From NCBI RefSeq assembly GCF_013371495.1, contig NZ_JABWTA010000001.1, positions 2,392,693 through 2,456,692 on the forward strand: a stretch of 64,000 nt of DNA, read 5' to 3'. Position numbers and translations under genes: made by a program. Below are positions 50,819 through 61,108 of the stretch, one piece after another. Under the pieces are notes generated by a model that ran no database searches, was not told where the DNA came from, and saw only the letters and a program-made list of their open reading frames with translations. This stretch comes from Altererythrobacter lutimaris. GTDB taxonomy: Bacteria; Pseudomonadota; Alphaproteobacteria; Sphingomonadales; Sphingomonadaceae. Position 1 is the first letter of the stretch. Every line of letters starts with the position of its first letter.

Positions 50819-51349
50819 TCAGAGCCCGAACAAGCCGGAAATCCAGCTCGCAATCAGCTTGTTATATTCGAGCATCAACCCGCTTAATCTCGGCTCTGTC
50901 TGCACCGCATCTCGCACTATCTCGACATCATCTGGCAGCACCAGTTCAAGCTCATGAGCGGCGCGGCGCATATGCCAGTCAGCCGTGACGAGCCGCAGCG
51001 AAGAGATCTCGCGCTCTCCGACCCAGGCAGCGATTTCCTGTGCATTGCTGCGCGTGTCTACTGCGTTGAAGCCTAGCGTGACGCAGCACTCCATCCGCGA
51101 GGACGAAACATCAAATTGTGCAGCAAATTCAGCAGGCTTCACTTCGGGATCAACACCGCTGACAAGCATTTGCTCTGCATATCCGTCCTCCAGGACCTCA
51201 AGCCCGTGAGGGATCCGCCCGGCAGAACCGGTGGGGACAATCACCGCATCGGTTTGCTCGTCTGCAGCGGGTGCGGGCAAAGCGAAGACAAACCAGATAA
51301 AGCCGAAGATCCAGCCTAGAAAGAGAAGCGAGAGGAGCCGAATGATCAC
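50819..51349 (-). CDS. YdcF/DUF218 family membrane-anchored protein
   Basis: The 176-residue protein has an N-terminal helix (LLSLLFLGWIFGFIWFVFAL) and a DUF218-like domain: DAVIVPTGSAGRIPHGLEVLEDGYAEQMLVSGV, VDTRSNAQEIAAWV and LRLVTADWHMRRAAHELEL. Family members are envelope proteins linked to cell-wall or lipid processes; the biochemistry is not settled. It overlaps ftsX by four bases and precedes the acyltransferase gene, so it is likely cotranscribed with ftsEX. Confidence 0.85.
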   Translation of the reverse strand: MIIRLLSLLFLGWIFGFIWFVFALPAPAADEQTDAVIVPTGSAGRIPHGLEVLEDGYAEQMLVSGVDPEVKPAEFAAQFDVSSSRMECCVTLGFNAVDTRSNAQEIAAWVGEREISSLRLVTADWHMRRAAHELELVLPDDVEIVRDAVQTEPRLSGLMLEYNKLIASWISGLFGL

Positions 51350-52281
51350 AGCATCTGCCTCAGGGCATTGCCAATTGTGAGCCGTGCGGTGAGCACTGCC
51401 ACACCGACGCCTGCGACCGGGATCAAAGCAATCGCCAGCCAGTCGAGCCAGCCCAGAACGCCGCCCCCGATCATGCCGGAATCGAGCGCGGAAAACTGGC
51501 TGGCAAGGATGATCACTGCGATCAGCCCAAGACCCAGCCCGGCTGCGCCACCAATGCTCGCATCGATGCCGACAGAGCGCTGAAAAATGCGCGCAATCTG
51601 GCTGTCTGTTCCACCTAGCAAGTGCACGATCTCAACCGTATCACGGTTGTTCTCCAACGCGCTGCGCGTTGCGAGCCACACGGCGGCGGTTGCTGTCAAC
51701 GCCAGCAGGATGATCAAGGCGAAGGCCAGATATTGGAGCGCTGAAAGCGCGGAATAAACGGGTTGCAGCCAGCTTGACTGCGCATCGATCCGGGCCGCAG
51801 GCGCAGCATCGGCGATAAGTGTCTGCAGCCTCGCGATTTCTTCGTCGCTTGCAGGCCCTGTCAATTGCACGTCGATCAGCGCAGGGATGGGCACAGCATC
51901 GCCCGCATCGCCAGTGCCAAGCCAAGGCTCCAGCAGGGCATCGAGCTCCTCTTCAGGCACAACCCGCAGCTCCTCGACCGCTGTATCTTGGCCGAGCAAT
52001 TCTGCGGCACGTTCTGTCTGGGCCCGACGCTCGCTCGCGCTCGCTTCGATGACTTGCACGGTCAATGCGCCTGACAGTTCAGCATTCGCTCTGTCAGCCA
52101 GGTTGCCCAGAGACAAAGCTCCGGCACAAGCCACGACGATCAGCGCAATCATGATTGCAAGCACCCATGGCACTGGGCCAGCCAGCTTCGCGCGGGGAAC
52201 AATCTGCGCCGCACGCTGGCGACCAATCCCGGCTTCACCGCGCTTCAGTTTCTGGCGGCCTTTCAAGGGAGGCAGCTTCAT
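51346..52281 (-). CDS. ftsX: Cell division protein FtsX
   Basis: This 311-residue permease-like protein has a basic cytoplasmic start, a first membrane helix (about 37-60), a periplasmic domain (about 65-165) and three further helices (QYLAFALIILLALTATAAVWL; SIGGAAGLGLGLIAVIILASQ; WLDWLAIALIPVAGVGVAVL). The NNRDTVEIVHLLGGTDSQIARIFQ segment is diagnostic for FtsX. With FtsE it controls peptidoglycan hydrolases at the septum. The gene overlaps ftsE by ATGA. Confidence 0.9.
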   Translation of the reverse strand: MKLPPLKGRQKLKRGEAGIGRQRAAQIVPRAKLAGPVPWVLAIMIALIVVACAGALSLGNLADRANAELSGALTVQVIEASASERRAQTERAAELLGQDTAVEELRVVPEEELDALLEPWLGTGDAGDAVPIPALIDVQLTGPASDEEIARLQTLIADAAPAARIDAQSSWLQPVYSALSALQYLAFALIILLALTATAAVWLATRSALENNRDTVEIVHLLGGTDSQIARIFQRSVGIDASIGGAAGLGLGLIAVIILASQFSALDSGMIGGGVLGWLDWLAIALIPVAGVGVAVLTARLTIGNALRQML

Positions 52282-53033
52282 GGGCCGGGCTCCGTCGATG
52301 TTTCTTTGGCGCCAGACGAGCCTTGCGGCGGCGGCGGATAGCGCAGTACGCCTGTCGGGTCGAACAGTTTTCCTTCATCGAGTCGCATGATGAGCGAGCT
52401 CGGCACTTTCTTCAGCAATTGAATATCGTGCGTTGCCACCACCACTGTTGTTCCCAGACGGTTCAATGCTTCAAACAATCGCAGCAGCTTGACCGCCATG
52501 TCCGGGTCAACGTTACCGGTTGGCTCGTCCGCCACGAGTATTTTGGGCCGTGCGATAACCGCGCGCGCGATCGCCACCCGCTGCTGCTCACCACCGGAAA
52601 GCGAGGGAGGCGGAGCGTCCGAGCGGTGGGCCAGTCCGACCCATTCCAGCATGTCGGATACCGGTTTGATAATGTCGCTCTCCTTAACCCCGGCAACGCG
52701 CAAGGGAAGCGCGACGTTGTCGAAGGCGGAGAGATGTTCGACCAGTCGAAAGTCCTGAAATACCACGCCAATCCGGCGCCGGAATGCTGGCAATTCGCCA
52801 CGCGGTAGCGTGATCAAGTCTTTGCTGAACATACGGATTGCACCGCGCGAGGGGCGCTGCGCCAAATACAGCATCCGCAACAGGCTGGTTTTACCCGCGC
52901 CACTCGTCCCGGTGAGAAAGTAAAACCGCCCTGAAAACAAGGTGAAAGACAGGTCGCGCAACACTTCAGGGCCGGTGCCGTACCGCATGCCGACATTGTC
53001 AAAACTGACAATTTCTGTCTGCCCCTCGCTCAT
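52278..53033 (-). CDS. ftsE: Cell division ATP-binding protein FtsE
   Basis: ATG 53033 ([19 protein letters not shown]) gives 251 residues. ABC motifs are complete: Walker [16 protein letters not shown]-loop [12 protein letters not shown], signature [14 protein letters not shown], Walker [13 protein letters not shown], and the switch His in [11 protein letters not shown]. FtsE is the cytoplasmic ATPase of FtsEX. The C-terminal tail is longer and more Pro/Ser-rich than usual. The next gene upstream is divergent. Confidence 0.93.
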   Translation of the reverse strand: MSEGQTEIVSFDNVGMRYGTGPEVLRDLSFTLFSGRFYFLTGTSGAGKTSLLRMLYLAQRPSRGAIRMFSKDLITLPRGELPAFRRRIGVVFQDFRLVEHLSAFDNVALPLRVAGVKESDIIKPVSDMLEWVGLAHRSDAPPPSLSGGEQQRVAIARAVIARPKILVADEPTGNVDPDMAVKLLRLFEALNRLGTTVVVATHDIQLLKKVPSSLIMRLDEGKLFDPTGVLRYPPPPQGSSGAKETSTEPGP

Positions 53034-53212
53034 GAAGGCGGCTCTATCCTGAGCGCCAGAGCGGTGCAAACACTAACCATCGCACATTGTATTGTGCCGG
53101 GGATTGTGAGGCAGCGGAGCCGCACCTTTGTGGAAAAAGCGCGCATTTGCGCGAGGCTAAGGGGTTAATACTCTTGTTGCATGCTGGGGCGCGCCGTAAG
53201 GCTAGGGCCGGG

Positions 53213-54496
<1,284 letters not shown>

Positions 54497-54631
54497 ACCC
54501 GCTTTTTCGGCGCGTTTCACTTCAGAAACATCTCTCAAAGCCTGTTACGCGAACAAGGATCGTCCACGCGCGGTGCAAAGTGCTTGCGGAGCGCCATCCC
54601 CCTTGCTAGTGGGCCGCACCTGTTCGCAACC

Positions 54632-54654
54632 AAGCCTGATTTACCAGCAGGCTT
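54632..54654. terminator. Hairpin between zinc-ribbon gene and tRNA
   Basis: AAGCCTG and CAGGCTT pair around a 9-nt loop, 14 bp before the tRNA. It may end transcription from the zinc-ribbon gene or be part of the tRNA leader; there is no T-run. Confidence 0.35.
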
Positions 54655-54668
54655 AGTACAGACTGTGT

Positions 54669-54755
54669 GCGGTCGTGGCGGAACTGGTAGACGCGCAACG
54701 TTGAGGTCGTTGTGGGCTAACGCCCGTGGAAGTTCGAGTCTTCTCGACCGCACCA
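54669..54755 (+). tRNA. tRNA-Leu (anticodon GAG)
   Basis: The acceptor stem GCGGTCG/CGACCGC pairs perfectly, the anticodon stem is CAACG/CGTTG with loop TTGAGGT (anticodon GAG), and a class II variable arm (GTGGGCTAACGCCCGT) is present. The T arm contains GTTCGAGTC, and the CCA end is encoded (54753-54755). It reads CUC/CUU leucine codons. Confidence 0.95.
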
Positions 54756-54798
54756 AACAGTCTCTTGCGATCCCACTCATGCGGGGTTTGCTCTCAAT

Positions 54799-55473
54799 AT
54801 GCAGGATCACGATTCCGTACCGCTCTCCGATTTTGAAGAGCTTCCGCCCGAGCAAATGCTGGCTGAAGCGCGAGCCTTTCTGGAGCGTATGAAGACCCGC
54901 CATTCGATCCGGCAGTTCTCTGACAAGCCCGTTGCGCGCGAGGTTATTGAAGCCGCAATCTTGGCCGCTGGCCGTGCACCCAATGGCGCGAACCATCAGC
55001 CGTGGTTCTTCAGCGCGATTGGCAGCGCGGAGAAGAAGAAAACCTTGCGCGAAATGGCCGAGAAGGAAGAGCGCGCTTTCTACGAAGGCCGTGCGAGCGA
55101 TGAATGGCTTGATGCGCTGTCAGATCTCGGGACTGACGCGGACAAGCCCTATCTCGAAACCGCACCATGGATCATCGCCGTGTTTGGTCAGCGCAAGGGT
55201 GGAATGGATGATGACGGCGAGACACAGAACTATTACGTACCTGAAAGCGTCGGGATCGCGATGGGCTTCCTGATCGCATCGCTCCACCATGCCGGGCTTG
55301 CGATGCTCACGCACACGCCCAAGCCGATGAGTTTTCTCAACGATCTTTGCGGCCGCCCGAAGAACGAGAAGCCATACTTGCTTCTGGTGGTCGGCTATCC
55401 GGCAGAGGATGCGACCGTGCCGACTCACGCTCTGAAGAAGAAGCCGCTGGATCGGATAGCGAGTTTTATTTGA
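54799..55473 (+). CDS. Nitroreductase family protein, iodotyrosine-deiodinase-like branch
   Basis: The 224-residue FMN protein has the family start MKTRHSIRQFSDKPV, the loop GRAPNGANHQPWFF, and the FMN-binding end YLLLVVGYPAEDA. The SGANHQPW-type loop and PESVGIAMGFLIASLHHAGLAMLTHTP segment are those of the branch containing animal iodotyrosine deiodinase and its bacterial homologues, rather than NfsA/NfsB nitroreductases. It may remove halogen from halotyrosines or phenols, but activity cannot be told from sequence. It lies just after the tRNA-Leu and is probably separately transcribed. Confidence 0.85.
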   Translation: MQDHDSVPLSDFEELPPEQMLAEARAFLERMKTRHSIRQFSDKPVAREVIEAAILAAGRAPNGANHQPWFFSAIGSAEKKKTLREMAEKEERAFYEGRASDEWLDALSDLGTDADKPYLETAPWIIAVFGQRKGGMDDDGETQNYYVPESVGIAMGFLIASLHHAGLAMLTHTPKPMSFLNDLCGRPKNEKPYLLLVVGYPAEDATVPTHALKKKPLDRIASFI

Positions 55474-55585
55474 ACCTGGCAGGTCGCTTTCAGACGCTTG
55501 TAGCAATGCGACAATCTTGTCTGACTACATTGACTTGATCGCCGATTAGTCCACCTTCGCTTGTAGGCGTAAAAGGGGCAAGGGG

Positions 55586-56887
55586 TTGGACGAGACTGGC
55601 AAGCCGCCGCGCGTGATCGGATTGACTGGCGCAATTCTGATCAACTTGAATGGAGCGGTTGGCGCCGGAATCTTCGCATTGCCGGCCTTGCTCTATGCAG
55701 GGGCGGGAAGCTTCGCTCCGTATTCCATACTGATATTCGCGCTATTCTACGCTTGCCTCATCGCGATTCCGGCCAAGCTCTCCACACTCTTTGATCAATC
55801 TGGAGGACCACAACTCTACGCTCAGCATGCCTTCGGCAATTGGACCGGATTCCAGCTGGGCTGGTTCCACATGTGTGCCAATATGAGTTCCAGAGCCGCC
55901 AATCTGCACGTTCTGGCCGCATATCTCGCTGCTATCTTTCCATTCTTTGGAGGTCCGGTTGCCAAGCCTGTCCTGCTGGTCACGCTGGTCTTGTTTTACT
56001 TGGCTATTGCACTGGTTGGAATGAAGCAGTCCATCGGAGCACTCTGGATCGGTTCAGTTCTCAAGCTTTCACCAATCCTGATCCTTTGCGCCGTTGGGCT
56101 AACGATGAACGGTATTCCGACAAGCGTTTCCTTGCCAGAATTCTCAGAGTTTGAGGCGGTCGCACTGTTGATCGCCTATGCCTTTTCAGGAGCCGGTACG
56201 GCGGCGATCACAGCAGGCGAAACGAAAGAGCCGCAACGGATCATCTTTCGCTCGATCTTCACAGGTCTGGCGGTGGTCGCCGTGTTCTATGCGCTTGTTA
56301 TGCTGAGCTATATCGCGATCCAACCAGACACAGCAGAAGTCGACAGCCCACTGGCAGCGGCAGGTGCAGCTGTCTTTGGAGAGCTGGGAATTCTCATTAT
56401 CAGCGTCACGGCTATCTTCTCGGTAGGGACCAATCTGCTCAACGGTTTCCTTATCTATCCGCGCATCTTCTACGGCATGGGATGCAGAGGATTGCTGCCC
56501 CGCCCCTTCGCCTATGTCTCAAGACGCTTTGAAACGCCTTGGGTCGCAATCCTTGTGTATTGCGGGATTGTTGCCGGGCTCGCGCTCTCTGGCACATTCG
56601 TATTTCTGGCGATGCTGACAGTGGCCGTTGAGCAGATCATCCTGCTCGTCATTACCGCGGCTCTGGTTTTGATATGGCGGCGCAATGATGGCGGCATTGC
56701 TGATCGGATGGGATGGCGCTGGGCATTTATCATTCCGGTTGGGGTAATCATGATGCTCTGGCTCACCGCTCAAGCTAGTCTGGAATCGCTCCTTTCGACC
56801 TTTGGTCTTTTGGCCATCGGAATGGTGCTTTACTTGCTCTCCAGCAAATCCGCTCACGAAGGCGAAGACATCCGGATCGTGAGCTGA
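55586..56887 (+). CDS. APC superfamily amino-acid permease
   Basis: No ATG precedes the first membrane helix, so the start is probably TTG 55586, with AAGGGG upstream (MDETGKPPRVIGLTGAILINLNGAVGAGIFALP). The 433-residue protein has about 12 helices and the APC consensus GAVGAGIFALPALLYAGAGS at helix 1. AFSGAGTAAITAGETKEPQR and RRFETPWVAILVYCGIVAG follow. It imports an amino acid or related solute; the substrate is unknown. It is convergent with the acyl-CoA dehydrogenase. Confidence 0.85.
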   Translation: MDETGKPPRVIGLTGAILINLNGAVGAGIFALPALLYAGAGSFAPYSILIFALFYACLIAIPAKLSTLFDQSGGPQLYAQHAFGNWTGFQLGWFHMCANMSSRAANLHVLAAYLAAIFPFFGGPVAKPVLLVTLVLFYLAIALVGMKQSIGALWIGSVLKLSPILILCAVGLTMNGIPTSVSLPEFSEFEAVALLIAYAFSGAGTAAITAGETKEPQRIIFRSIFTGLAVVAVFYALVMLSYIAIQPDTAEVDSPLAAAGAAVFGELGILIISVTAIFSVGTNLLNGFLIYPRIFYGMGCRGLLPRPFAYVSRRFETPWVAILVYCGIVAGLALSGTFVFLAMLTVAVEQIILLVITAALVLIWRRNDGGIADRMGWRWAFIIPVGVIMMLWLTAQASLESLLSTFGLLAIGMVLYLLSSKSAHEGEDIRIVS

Positions 56888-56891
56888 GAGC

Positions 56892-58178
56892 TTAGCCAAA
56901 CTTCTCTTTCCTCGGGCCGAGATAGCCGAACAGATAGGCTGCAACCTTGCGCATCTGGATCTCTTCTGCGCCTTCGGTGATACGATAGCGGCGGTGGTGG
57001 CGGTAGATATGCTCGAACGGCTTTTCGCGCGAATAGCCAATCCCGCCATGCACTTGCATTGCGCGGTCAGCGGCTTCACACACCAGCCGGTTCGCCCAGT
57101 AATTGCACATGGAAACCTTGTCGGAGAGCTGCTTTTCAACCTCCGCATGTTCCATGTGGTCCATCTGCCAGGCCGTTTTGTAGATCAGCAGGCGCAGCAT
57201 CTCGCATTGGGTCGCGAGCTCGACCAGCGGGAACTGGATTGCCTGATTGCGGGCGAGTTCCTGTCCGAAGGGTTTGCGCTCCCGCGCGTAACGCACGCTT
57301 TGCTCAACGCAGAAGGTGGCCGCGCCCAGGGATGAGGCAGCCTGCCGGATGCGGTTTTGGTGTACGAAGCTTTGCGCCAAAGCGAGGCCGCGACCCTCGC
57401 GGCCAAGGATAGCGCTATCCGGCACCCACACATTCTTCACGAAGAATCGCGCATGATCGGTCGGCATGTTGAAGGTCCAAACATACTCGTCGATTTCCAG
57501 CCCCGGTGACGGGTTCGGGACGAGGAAGCATGTGATCCCTTTTGCATCGCCGTCCACGCCATCGGTGCGCGCGAACAAAGCGACATGGGTCGCGACATGC
57601 ATGCCGGTGATCCACATCTTGGAGCCGTTGATCAGCCAGCCATCCTGACCATCGCGAGCCTCTCGCACCGCACGCGTTTCCATATGCGTCGCGTCTGAGC
57701 CGTGCTCAGGTTCAGTCAGGCCAAAGGCGACACGGCGTTCTCGATTGAACCCGCCAAGAATGAATTCCTGCTTCTGTTCTTCCGTGCCCCATTGATCGAA
57801 CATCGCGACAAAGGGGAAATTGCCGACGATGGAATGCTCGTTCTGCAGATCGTTGTGGAGACCCAGACCCTTCTGCGCGAAGTGATCGCGGATCACCGCC
57901 ATCCAGAGGTTGGAGCCGTCCTTGCCGCCATATCGTTTGGGCGCGGAGAACCGCCAATGGCCTGCTGCATCTGCGCGGCGCGTGGCTTCCTTCAGCAATT
58001 CCTCCCACTCGTGACTGGGCAAGCCATCGCGGTGCCAATCGGTACGCGAATCCTCGCGGCGATGGTCAAAGAAACGGATATTGTCGTTTGCGTTCTCGAG
58101 CGGTTTGATCTCTGTCTCGATGAAGGCATCGAGCTCGTCGAGATAGGCGGCGAGGTCGGCGGGTATGGCGAAGTCCAT
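56892..58178 (-). CDS. Acyl-CoA dehydrogenase (ACAD10/11-like partner)
   Basis: The 428-residue flavoenzyme has the acyl-CoA dehydrogenase plan: AFGLTEPEHGSDATHMETRA, INGSKMWITGMHVATHVALFART, FFVKNVWVPDSAILGREGRG, and the C-terminal QVHGGIGYSREKPFEHIYRHHRRYRITEGAEEIQM. It oxidises an acyl-CoA at C2-C3, passing electrons to ETF. It is encoded 3 bp after a phosphotransferase gene. In animals ACAD10 and ACAD11 fuse these same two domains and process 4-hydroxyacyl-CoAs through a phosphorylated intermediate. The adjacent split genes suggest the same chemistry here. Confidence 0.9.
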   Translation of the reverse strand: MDFAIPADLAAYLDELDAFIETEIKPLENANDNIRFFDHRREDSRTDWHRDGLPSHEWEELLKEATRRADAAGHWRFSAPKRYGGKDGSNLWMAVIRDHFAQKGLGLHNDLQNEHSIVGNFPFVAMFDQWGTEEQKQEFILGGFNRERRVAFGLTEPEHGSDATHMETRAVREARDGQDGWLINGSKMWITGMHVATHVALFARTDGVDGDAKGITCFLVPNPSPGLEIDEYVWTFNMPTDHARFFVKNVWVPDSAILGREGRGLALAQSFVHQNRIRQAASSLGAATFCVEQSVRYARERKPFGQELARNQAIQFPLVELATQCEMLRLLIYKTAWQMDHMEHAEVEKQLSDKVSMCNYWANRLVCEAADRAMQVHGGIGYSREKPFEHIYRHHRRYRITEGAEEIQMRKVAAYLFGYLGPRKEKFG

Positions 58179-58181
58179 CTC

Positions 58182-59519
58182 TTACTCTCCAAGCCAATTT
58201 TGTTGAGCGACTTCAAGTGCGGGGTAACGCGGAATGTCTACTTCCAGCTTCTCAAGCGCCCGTGTCCGAAGCTCTGACAGCAAACCTCCCGTTGCCAGCG
58301 TTACTTCACCATTGATGATCCGATCGCTCAACGCGAGGTCCTCATGTCGGGGCATGAAAGCATAGTCGCGCGCAATTATCCCGAGCGCATTTCGCGCCAC
58401 CGCAATCTGAAAAAGGTCGTGTCCTTGCATCCTGTCCTTCACTGTAGCTAGCCATTCCGAGATTGCGGTCGCCATCTCGCCAGCATTAGCCTCACCATGC
58501 GCAATGAACGGTCGAGGGACTTCTACCGATCGCACTTTCTCCTCCTCCGGCGCATCCTCTTCCAGAAGCATAAGCAGGTCCAGCTCTTGCTCGCTGGTGC
58601 GGCGCGAGATAACCACGCGCTCCAGCATGCGGTCCTGACCTTCGCGCCACACCTGCGCTTGCTTCAAGCATCCCAGCGCCCACCACACCGTGCGATAGAT
58701 GGTCCAGAAGCGAAAGCGAGCCGGGTCCACTGTGCGTCCGCTTTCAGCTTCGTAGGCCGCGAAATAGTCCTCCAATGAGCCCGATCCCAATGCAGGCCGA
58801 TCGTACCGCGCAAAGCGCCACACCGCCATGCAGCCGAAAGCCAGATCCTCGTGAAAATCGCTGAAATGCGCGAGCTCCCAATCGAGCACGCCGGTAAGCC
58901 GCGAGTCTTCGGCCAGCAGATTGCCCAGGCGATAGTCGCCGTGATTGAGGACGGTATCTCCTGGCTCAAGGCAATTGTCTTCCAGCCATTTGATGCCGAG
59001 CGCGATGATCGGACGGTCGCCGCCTGCCGCTTCGAATTGCGCGCGAAAATCGGCGATGCCTTCGCGAATATCGAGCGTCGGAATTTGTGCGGGCAACCCA
59101 TCCGGCGAAAGCGCATGGATCTTCGCCAAGTCTCGCGCTGCTTCGCGAAGCAATTGCTCCGGATTGTCCATTGCAAGGATTTGCTTCGGGTCAGGCGTGC
59201 CGGGCAAAGCGCGCATGATGAAGCCGCTGCCAATCCCGTCCTCAGGCTCGAGCACTGTGATGACTTCAGGCGCGCTTACCTCAGCCGCATGCGCGGCCCG
59301 TATAATCGCTGCCTCGACATCGTGACCGAACGGACGCTCTGCCATCATGCCCGCTGAAGGCGCGCGGCGCAGGACGAAGTCTTCACCATTGGCTGAGAAC
59401 CGCCAGCTTTCCATCGTCGCGCCGCCGGTAAGGCGTGTGAGCCCCGAAGGCGCGCTCAGCCCCGCGCGGCCAACCGCGCGCGTCAAACCCGGCGTCAATT
59501 CATCCGCGCTCACGCTCAT
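58182..59519 (-). CDS. APH/ChoK-like phosphotransferase (ACAD10/11-like kinase)
   Basis: ATG 59519 (MSVSADELTPGLTRAVG, AGGGGAAGAG upstream) gives 445 residues; the frame runs 59 codons further upstream without similarity. The kinase core has MESWRFSANGEDFVLRR, the catalytic loop LNHGDYRLGNLLAED, and the metal site GVLDWELAHFSDFHEDLAF, as in aminoglycoside-phosphotransferase-like kinases. A C-terminal region of about 110 residues follows. Pairing with the adjacent acyl-CoA dehydrogenase suggests it phosphorylates a 4-hydroxyacyl-CoA rather than an antibiotic. Confidence 0.88.
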   Translation of the reverse strand: MSVSADELTPGLTRAVGRAGLSAPSGLTRLTGGATMESWRFSANGEDFVLRRAPSAGMMAERPFGHDVEAAIIRAAHAAEVSAPEVITVLEPEDGIGSGFIMRALPGTPDPKQILAMDNPEQLLREAARDLAKIHALSPDGLPAQIPTLDIREGIADFRAQFEAAGGDRPIIALGIKWLEDNCLEPGDTVLNHGDYRLGNLLAEDSRLTGVLDWELAHFSDFHEDLAFGCMAVWRFARYDRPALGSGSLEDYFAAYEAESGRTVDPARFRFWTIYRTVWWALGCLKQAQVWREGQDRMLERVVISRRTSEQELDLLMLLEEDAPEEEKVRSVEVPRPFIAHGEANAGEMATAISEWLATVKDRMQGHDLFQIAVARNALGIIARDYAFMPRHEDLALSDRIINGEVTLATGGLLSELRTRALEKLEVDIPRYPALEVAQQNWLGE

Positions 59520-59606
59520 CTCTTCCCCTTTTGCCTCTTTGCCTGCAATGAGTGCACGTCTGCTGCGTATGCGGCAACCCATCAATCCTTGCGAGACACC
59601 GCTGCC

Positions 59607-60950
59607 ATGAAGAAAAGATACATCGCTCTTACCGTAGTCGCCTTGCTCGGCGTTGGTGCTGCGACTGCGGCCTATGTCGCGGCGCCGACTGTGCACGAAG
59701 GCGCATCGGGCGAAGCGCCTGAACTGGGCCGTTCAGGCGAATATGCCGTGGGAACAGAGCTGCGCGAGTTTACTTTCGAAGACCGCATCACCTTCAGCAA
59801 GCTCGGCATGGCAACGGGCGGCGTCGAGCGAGCAGACCGCACGCTTGCGGTGCGGCTTTGGTATCCAGCCGACGCGAGTGCGGACTCAGAAAATGTAACG
59901 TACGAGCACACTATGTCTCCGCCAGCGATGGAGCCATACTCTCTGAGCTTTGAAGGACGTGCGGTCGAAGGCGCATCGGCCTCGGGTGGCGAAAAAGCCT
60001 ATCCGCTCGTCATCATGAGCCACGGCTTCAACGGTTGGCATACGCAGTTCAGCAATCTTGGCGAGCATATTGCGTCGCATGGCTATGTCGTCGCGTCGAT
60101 CGAACATGCCGACATGCCGCTCGAAGGGGTGAGCGATTTTCTCTATTCTTTCAGCAAGGTACTGGTGGATCGTTCGCTCGATCAGCGTGACGTGCTGGAG
60201 GCCTTGCTTGGCGAAGCGAGTGCAGGTGAAGACGGCGCGATACAGCTCATCGATCCGGAAAGCGTCGCTCTTCTTGGCTATTCCATGGGTGGCTATGGCG
60301 CGCTTGCGACGGCTGGCGCGGATTACAATTATGAGAGCGACACTTTCGGTACAGTGCCAGGCGAAGCGTTGGACGTATTGCGCGAAGCTTCAGCTCAGCC
60401 TGCCGATGTGGATGCGGTCATTGCTTTTGCGCCGTGGGGCGGTCAGCCAGACAACCGCGTCTGGAGCGCCGACACGCTGGCGCAGCTTTCCGTCCCAGCA
60501 CTGATTGTGTCAGGCAGCGAAGACGATGTTTCCAATCATGCCGATGGCGTGCGCTGGATATTCGAGCAGCTCGTTGGAACTTCGCGCCATCTCCTCACCT
60601 TCCGCGAAGCGCGCCACAACATTGTCGGCAATGCCTTCACCATCGAAGAGGATGCGCCGTTCCGCGTCGCCGAGTTCCTGATGGAGCCCGTCTGGCGGCA
60701 GGACCGCATCAATTCGATCAACCAGCACTTTGTGACTGCCTTTCTCGACCTCCATCTGAAGGGCGATGAAACCCGCGCGAGCTATCTCGCAGTGCCTGTC
60801 AGCAATGCGAATGACAGCCGATGGGAAACGCAGTTTGGTGAGCAATTGAACGGCAAGCTCGCAGGCGATGGCGAGCCCGACCATTGGCGCGGTTTTCAGA
60901 AGCGCTGGGCTGTCGGGTTGGACTTTGAGACACTAGAGAGCGCCCAATAG
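59607..60950 (+). CDS. Exported alpha/beta hydrolase (dienelactone/PAF-hydrolase-like)
   Basis: ATG 59607 (MKKRYIALTVVALLGVGAATAAYVAAP) gives 447 residues with a signal peptide or anchor. The fold begins with a beta-rich region (about 40-115), then the hydrolase core: PLVIMSHGFNGWHTQFSNLGEHIASHGYVVASIEH (oxyanion hole His-Gly), nucleophile elbow LLGYSMGGYGAL, VSGSEDDVSNHADGV for the acid, and FREARHNIVGNAF for the His. The fold resembles exported PAF-acetylhydrolase-like esterases. Substrate is unknown. It is divergent from the kinase gene and is followed by a long perfect hairpin. Confidence 0.85.
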   Translation: MKKRYIALTVVALLGVGAATAAYVAAPTVHEGASGEAPELGRSGEYAVGTELREFTFEDRITFSKLGMATGGVERADRTLAVRLWYPADASADSENVTYEHTMSPPAMEPYSLSFEGRAVEGASASGGEKAYPLVIMSHGFNGWHTQFSNLGEHIASHGYVVASIEHADMPLEGVSDFLYSFSKVLVDRSLDQRDVLEALLGEASAGEDGAIQLIDPESVALLGYSMGGYGALATAGADYNYESDTFGTVPGEALDVLREASAQPADVDAVIAFAPWGGQPDNRVWSADTLAQLSVPALIVSGSEDDVSNHADGVRWIFEQLVGTSRHLLTFREARHNIVGNAFTIEEDAPFRVAEFLMEPVWRQDRINSINQHFVTAFLDLHLKGDETRASYLAVPVSNANDSRWETQFGEQLNGKLAGDGEPDHWRGFQKRWAVGLDFETLESAQ

Positions 60951-60957
60951 TTACCAA

Positions 60958-61035
60958 GCCACCCGCTCCCTCCGCCCTTCCACCCGGATTGTGTCCCGGT
61001 AGGCTCCGGGTGGAAGGGCGGAGGGAGCGGGTGGC
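60958..61035. repeat. Perfect 31-bp inverted repeat between convergent genes
   Basis: Arms 60958-60988 and 61005-61035 are exactly complementary over 31 bp, with a 16-nt loop. The element lies 7 bp after the hydrolase stop. Its design matches the 46085 hairpin though the sequence differs. Confidence 0.9.
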
Positions 61036-61053
61036 GCGGCGTTCAACAAACAT

Positions 61054-61089
61054 AAAAAACCGCCCGGATTTGCACCCGAGCGGTTTTTT
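61054..61089. terminator. Rho-independent terminator of the aldehyde dehydrogenase gene
   Basis: AAAAAACCGC...GCGGTTTTTT with an inner imperfect stem gives U-runs on both strands. It lies 20 bp beyond the minus-strand dehydrogenase stop and suits either direction. Confidence 0.85.
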
Positions 61090-61108
61090 CTGAAACTGCG
61101 ATTTCGCG

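Noticed and set aside
54669..54755. tRNA-Leu as an island attachment site
   Set aside because: No integrase is next to it and I found no repeated tRNA 3' end in the window.
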